This document shows positions 60,328 to 64,000 of a DNA stretch of 64,000 nt, in pieces. The DNA comes from Mesorhizobium sp. M1D.F.Ca.ET.043.01.1.1 (GTDB taxonomy: Bacteria > Pseudomonadota > Alphaproteobacteria > Rhizobiales > Rhizobiaceae): positions 4,849,001 to 4,913,000 of the forward strand of contig NZ_CP034444.1 of the NCBI RefSeq assembly GCF_003952385.1. Direction: 5' to 3'. The notes below the pieces were generated by a model. The model was not told the DNA's origin, did not search any database, and worked only from the letters and a program-made list of their open reading frames with translations. The position numbers and the translations under genes were made by a program. Each line of letters opens with the position of its first letter. Position 1 is the first letter of the stretch.

Positions 60328-62424
60328 TTATGCGAGGCCAAGGGCCGTGACGATCAGGTCGATCGCCTTGATGCCGACGAACGGCACGACGATGCCGCCG
60401 AGGCCGTAGACGAGCAGGTTGCGGGTGAGCAGCGCGCTGGCGCCGGTGGCGCGGTATTTCACGCCCTTCAGCGACAACGGGATCAGCGCGATGATGATCA
60501 GCGCGTTGAAGATGATGGCCGACAGGATGGCGCTCTGCGGCGTCGCCAGATGCATGACGTTGAGCGCCTGCAGCGGGCCGGTGGACTGGCCGGGCGCAAC
60601 GTAGAAGACCGCGAACATCGCCGGGATGATGGCGAAGTACTTGGCCACGTCGTTGGCGATCGAGAAGGTGGTCAACGACCCGCGGGTCATCAGAAGCGCC
60701 TTGCCGATCTCGACGATCTCGATCAGCTTGGTCGGGTCGCTGTCGAGGTCGACCATGTTGCCGGCCTCGCGCGCGGCGACGGTTCCGGTGTTCATGGCGA
60801 CGCCGACATCGGCCTGGGCAAGCGCCGGCGCGTCGTTGGTGCCGTCGCCGCACATCGCGACCAGCTTGCCCTTGGCCTGCTCCTCGCGGATCAGCGACAG
60901 CTTGTTCTCCGGCGTCGCCTGGGCGAGGAAGTCGTCGACGCCGGCCTCGGCGGCGATGGCCGCCGCCGTCAGCGGATTGTCGCCGGTGATCATCACCGTG
61001 CGGATGCCCATCTTGCGCAGCTCCGCGAAGCGCTCGCTGATGCCGCCTTTGACGATGTCCTTGAGGTGCACGACGCCGAGCAGTCGCCCGTCGCGCTCGA
61101 CCGCCAGCGGCGTGCCGCCGGCCTTGGCGATCTCGTCGGCGATGGCCTGCAAGTCGCGGATCGTGTCGCTGGTCGGACGCGCGCCATGGACCGCGGCCGT
61201 CGCCCGGTTGAGATGGGCGAGCACCGCGTCGACCGCGCCCTTGCGTACCGACGAGCCGTCGACGTCGACACCGCTCATGCGGGTCTGCGCGGTGAAGGGC
61301 ACGAAAGCCGCATGCAATGATGCCATATCGCGGGCACGGAAGCCGTATTTCTCCTTGGCCAGCACGACGATCGAGCGGCCTTCCGGCGTCTCGTCGGCCA
61401 GCGAGGCGAGCTGGGCGGCATCGGCGAGCTCCCGCTCGGTGACGCCCTTGACCGGGCGGAACTCGGTCGCCTGGCGGTTGCCGAGCGTGATGGTGCCGGT
61501 CTTGTCGAGGAGGAGCGTGTCGACGTCGCCGGCGGCCTCGACGGCGCGGCCGGACATTGCCAGCACGTTGAAGCGCACCAGGCGGTCCATGCCGGCGATA
61601 CCGATGGCCGAAAGCAGCGCGCCGATCGTGGTCGGGATCAGCGTCACGAACAGCGCGACGAGGATAATCACCGGAATGTAGCCGCCCGAATAGGAGGCGA
61701 AGCTCGGGATGGTCGCGGTGGCCAGCACGAAGATCAGCGTCATGCCGACCAAGAGGATGTTGAGCGCGATCTCGTTCGGCGTCTTCTGGCGCTCGGCACC
61801 CTCGACCAGCGAGATCATGCGGTCAAGGAAGGTGTGGCCAGAGGCGGCGCTGATACGCACGCGGATCCAGTCGGACAGCACCTGCGTGCCGCCGGTAACA
61901 GCCGAGCGGTCGCCGCCGGATTCGCGGATGACCGGGGCGGATTCGCCGGTGATCGCGGCCTCGTTGACGGAGGCCACGCCTTCGATCACCTCGCCGTCGG
62001 AGGGGATGATGTCGCCGGTTTCGACCAGCACGACGTCGCCGACCTTCAGGCTGGTGCCGGGCACGAGCTTGAACTTCGAGCGATCCTCGCCGTTGACGAG
62101 CAGCTTGGCCTGGGTCTCGGTGCGCGCCTTGCGCAGCGAGTCGGCCTGCGCCTTGCCGCGGCCTTCGGCAACCGCCTCGGCGAAGTTGGCGAACAGCACG
62201 GTGAACCAGAGCCAGACGATGATCTGCAGGGTGAAGCCGAGATCGCCGCTGCCGGCCACCAGGTCGCGGACGAACAGCACGGTGGTGAGCAGCGAGACGA
62301 CCGCGACGACGAACATCACCGGATTGCGGATCAGCGTGCGCGGATCGAGCTTGCGGAAGGCGCCGCCTATGGCGGGCACCAGGATGCGGGCATCCAGAAT
62401 GCTCGCGGATTTGGACTGGCTCAT
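60328..62424 (-). CDS. kdpB: Potassium-transporting P-type ATPase subunit B (KdpB)
   Basis: This 698-residue catalytic subunit has the phosphorylation motif DKTGTITLG, the actuator TGES, the hinge [21 protein letters not shown] and about seven membrane helices. The start at 62424 was chosen where the family begins ([29 protein letters not shown]); the longer open frame crosses the small ORF upstream and is spurious. Its ATG overlaps the stop of that small membrane ORF (ATGA), so the two are translationally coupled. Confidence 0.96.
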   Translation of the reverse strand: MSQSKSASILDARILVPAIGGAFRKLDPRTLIRNPVMFVVAVVSLLTTVLFVRDLVAGSGDLGFTLQIIVWLWFTVLFANFAEAVAEGRGKAQADSLRKARTETQAKLLVNGEDRSKFKLVPGTSLKVGDVVLVETGDIIPSDGEVIEGVASVNEAAITGESAPVIRESGGDRSAVTGGTQVLSDWIRVRISAASGHTFLDRMISLVEGAERQKTPNEIALNILLVGMTLIFVLATATIPSFASYSGGYIPVIILVALFVTLIPTTIGALLSAIGIAGMDRLVRFNVLAMSGRAVEAAGDVDTLLLDKTGTITLGNRQATEFRPVKGVTERELADAAQLASLADETPEGRSIVVLAKEKYGFRARDMASLHAAFVPFTAQTRMSGVDVDGSSVRKGAVDAVLAHLNRATAAVHGARPTSDTIRDLQAIADEIAKAGGTPLAVERDGRLLGVVHLKDIVKGGISERFAELRKMGIRTVMITGDNPLTAAAIAAEAGVDDFLAQATPENKLSLIREEQAKGKLVAMCGDGTNDAPALAQADVGVAMNTGTVAAREAGNMVDLDSDPTKLIEIVEIGKALLMTRGSLTTFSIANDVAKYFAIIPAMFAVFYVAPGQSTGPLQALNVMHLATPQSAILSAIIFNALIIIALIPLSLKGVKYRATGASALLTRNLLVYGLGGIVVPFVGIKAIDLIVTALGLA

Positions 62425-62657
62425 TTTTGGGCTCCAGTATCGGTTATGTTGGACGGCGCCGGGCGTTCGGTCTTCCGAAAGAGGTGCGGAAGACCGGAAG
62501 CCAGCAGCCACAGCACGAACAGCACGGCCGCCATGCCGAGAAAGGTTGAAAGCGTCGGGAAAGGACGAGGCTTCTCGTCCCTTCCGTTGTCGGGCGCTCC
62601 GTCACCGGTCTGGTGACCGTCGTGCCGACGTACTTGGTTGAATCCGGGCATGGTCAT
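62421..62657 (-). CDS. Small single-helix membrane protein between kdpA and kdpB
   Basis: This 78-residue protein has a polar, charged N-terminal half (about 1-35), one hydrophobic helix (about 38-60: [22 protein letters not shown]) and a short C-terminal part. It starts two bases after the kdpA stop and overlaps the kdpB start by ATGA, so it is made with the pump. KdpF of other bacteria is about 29 residues and usually lies before kdpA; this ORF is longer and placed differently. ATGs at 62675 and 62651 are alternative starts, and neither has a strong ribosome-binding site. Confidence 0.65.
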   Translation of the reverse strand: MTMPGFNQVRRHDGHQTGDGAPDNGRDEKPRPFPTLSTFLGMAAVLFVLWLLASGLPHLFRKTERPAPSNITDTGAQK

Positions 62658-62658
62658 C

Positions 62659-64000
62659 TCAGAAGGTCTGTCCATGGATCATCGCCAGATGCTCGACGAT
62701 CGGGCCGACGGCGAGCGACGGGAAGAAGGTGAGGCCGCCGACGATGATGATGACGCCGACCAGCAGGCCGACGAACAGCATGCCGTCGGTCGGGAAGGTG
62801 CCGGCCGAAGCGGGCACGGTCTTCTTCGCCGCCAGCGAGCCGGCAATGGCGAGAGCCGGGATGATGACCAGGAAGCGGCCCATCAGCATGCCGATGGCAC
62901 CCGTGAGGTTGAACCAGGGCGTGTTGCCGGTGAGCCCGGCGAAGGCCGAGCCGTTGTTCGCGGCGGCCGAGGTATAGGCATAGAGCACCTCGGAGAAGCC
63001 GTGCGGGCCGCCATTGGCGATCGAGGCGACGGCGCTCGGAAGGACAACGGCGATCGCGGTGAAGATCAGCATCGCCAGCGGCAGACACAGGATGGCGAGC
63101 ATCGCCATCTTGACCTCCCTGGCCTCGATCTTCTTGCCGAGATATTCCGGCGTGCGGCCGACCATGAGACCGGCGACGAAAACGGCGATGACGACGAACA
63201 TCAGGATGCCGTAGAAACCGGCGCCGACGCCGCCGACGATGACTTCGCCGAGCTGCATGTTGACGATCGGGATCATGCCGCCAAGCGCGGTGAAACTGTC
63301 ATGCATGGCGTTGACGGCGCCACAGGAAGCGGCCGTGGTGATGACCGCGAACAGCGCCGACAGGGCGATGCCGAAGCGCGTCTCCTTGCCTTCCATGTTG
63401 CCGCCGTCGATGCCGAGCGCATGGACCAGCGGGTTGCCGGCGGCTTCGGCCCAGTAGCAGACGACGACGCCGGCGAGGAACAGCACGCCCATCGAGGCGA
63501 GGATCGCCCAGCCCTGGCGCTGGTTGCCGACCATGCGGCCGAAGACGTTGGTGAGGCCGGCGCCGAGGGCGAAGATCGACAGCATCTGGATGAGGTTGGA
63601 GATCGCATCCGGGTTCTCGAACGGATGCGCGGCATTGGCGTTGAAGAAGCCGCCGCCATTGGTGCCGAGCATCTTGATGGCGACCTGCGAGGCGACCGGC
63701 CCAAGCGCGATGGTCTGCTTGGCGCCTTCCAGCGTGGTCGCATCGACGTACGGGCCGAGGGTCTGCGGCATGCCCAGCCAGACATAGACGAGCGTCAGCA
63801 CGACGCAGAGCGGCAAGAGGACGTAGAGCGTGCTGCGGGTGAGATCGACCCAGAAATTGCCGATCGATCTGCCGGAAGCGCGGGCAAAGCCGCGGATCAA
63901 GGCGATCGCGATGGCAATGCCGGTGGCGGCCGAGACGAAGTTCTGGACGGTGAGGCCGGCCATCTGCACGAGGTAGGACATCGTGCTTTCGCCGCCGTAG
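62659..64000 (-). CDS. kdpA: Potassium-transporting ATPase subunit A (KdpA), 5' end outside window
   Basis: This is the K+-binding channel-like subunit of KdpFABC. About 447 residues are visible of an expected 560; the N-terminal end lies beyond base 64000, where codons for YGGEST precede the first Met. Selectivity-filter-like loops are readable: [35 protein letters not shown], and [13 protein letters not shown] near the C-terminus, with about eight membrane helices. The stop is at 62659, two bases before the small ORF. Confidence 0.95.
   Translation of the reverse strand, partial: YGGESTMSYLVQMAGLTVQNFVSAATGIAIAIALIRGFARASGRSIGNFWVDLTRSTLYVLLPLCVVLTLVYVWLGMPQTLGPYVDATTLEGAKQTIALGPVASQVAIKMLGTNGGGFFNANAAHPFENPDAISNLIQMLSIFALGAGLTNVFGRMVGNQRQGWAILASMGVLFLAGVVVCYWAEAAGNPLVHALGIDGGNMEGKETRFGIALSALFAVITTAASCGAVNAMHDSFTALGGMIPIVNMQLGEVIVGGVGAGFYGILMFVVIAVFVAGLMVGRTPEYLGKKIEAREVKMAMLAILCLPLAMLIFTAIAVVLPSAVASIANGGPHGFSEVLYAYTSAAANNGSAFAGLTGNTPWFNLTGAIGMLMGRFLVIIPALAIAGSLAAKKTVPASAGTFPTDGMLFVGLLVGVIIIVGGLTFFPSLAVGPIVEHLAMIHGQTF

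Overview
The window reads as chromosomal DNA of a GC-rich alphaproteobacterium of the order Hyphomicrobiales, most like Mesorhizobium or a close relative. This rests on gene content and order: lptC-lptA-lptB-rpoN-hpf-ptsN; the cysG-DUF2849-cysI-cysH-DUF934 sulfur cluster; an olsB-type acyltransferase; sppA-ihfB-lapA; DUF1150 beside a small heat-shock gene. Rhizobial-type short intergenic repeats support it. No database search was possible, so the genus is an inference. I see no tRNA, rRNA, CRISPR array, insertion sequence or prophage.

Layout. 1-4160: end of a class A penicillin-binding protein, an SDR oxidoreductase, a divergent quinone reductase/AraC regulator pair, a decayed remnant of a KefB/YbaL-type antiporter and a host-attachment-type protein. 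4587-9413: sulfate assimilation operon (siroheme synthase, DUF2849, sulfite reductase, APS reductase, DUF934) behind a 427-base leader holding a perfect palindrome. 9491-14868: a frameshifted GMC oxidoreductase, a DJ-1/PfpI protein, grpE with a sigma-32-like promoter, a TRIC-type membrane protein between two repeat islands, and olsB with a candidate PHO box. 15055-21549: hybrid histidine kinase, then an rRNA methyltransferase / TrmH / lspA / acuI run and a DUF1772 membrane protein. 21647-26062: WYL regulator, VOC protein, an EVE-domain gene broken by an in-frame TGA, ornithine cyclodeaminase family protein, lapA, ihfB and sppA. 26334-31640: LPS transport genes, rpoN, hpf and ptsN, closed by a strong terminator.

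31687-37094: DUF1150 and hsp20 (sigma-32-type promoter), nucleoside hydrolase, LysE exporter, amidase, ribokinase. 37185-39025: a small cluster of secreted beta-sandwich (pilin-like) proteins with a one-domain PapD-like protein but no usher in view. One gene is frameshifted and two others are fused. This is the least familiar part of the window. 39263-45640: Ada-like methyltransferase, DUF2244, nth, DUF2214, a YdeI-like small protein, GNAT, and a GGDEF/EAL protein. 45983-48415: an ArsR-led run of SRPBCC, VOC, small membrane and DUF1801 proteins. 48504-55238: nucleoside deaminase, then an IclR regulator divergent from a TctC-TctB-TctA transporter, a class III CoA-transferase and a citryl-CoA-lyase-like protein, which together suggest uptake, CoA activation and cleavage of a tricarboxylate. 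55249-64000: Nudix hydrolase, a secreted Gln-rich protein, and the kdpA-(small membrane ORF)-kdpB-kdpC-kdpD-kdpE operon, with kdpA cut by the window edge.

Four loci carry disabling changes (antiporter remnant, GMC, EVE, pilin-like) and a fifth ORF looks like a fusion. Three of these are single-base differences, so sequencing error must be excluded before calling them pseudogenes.
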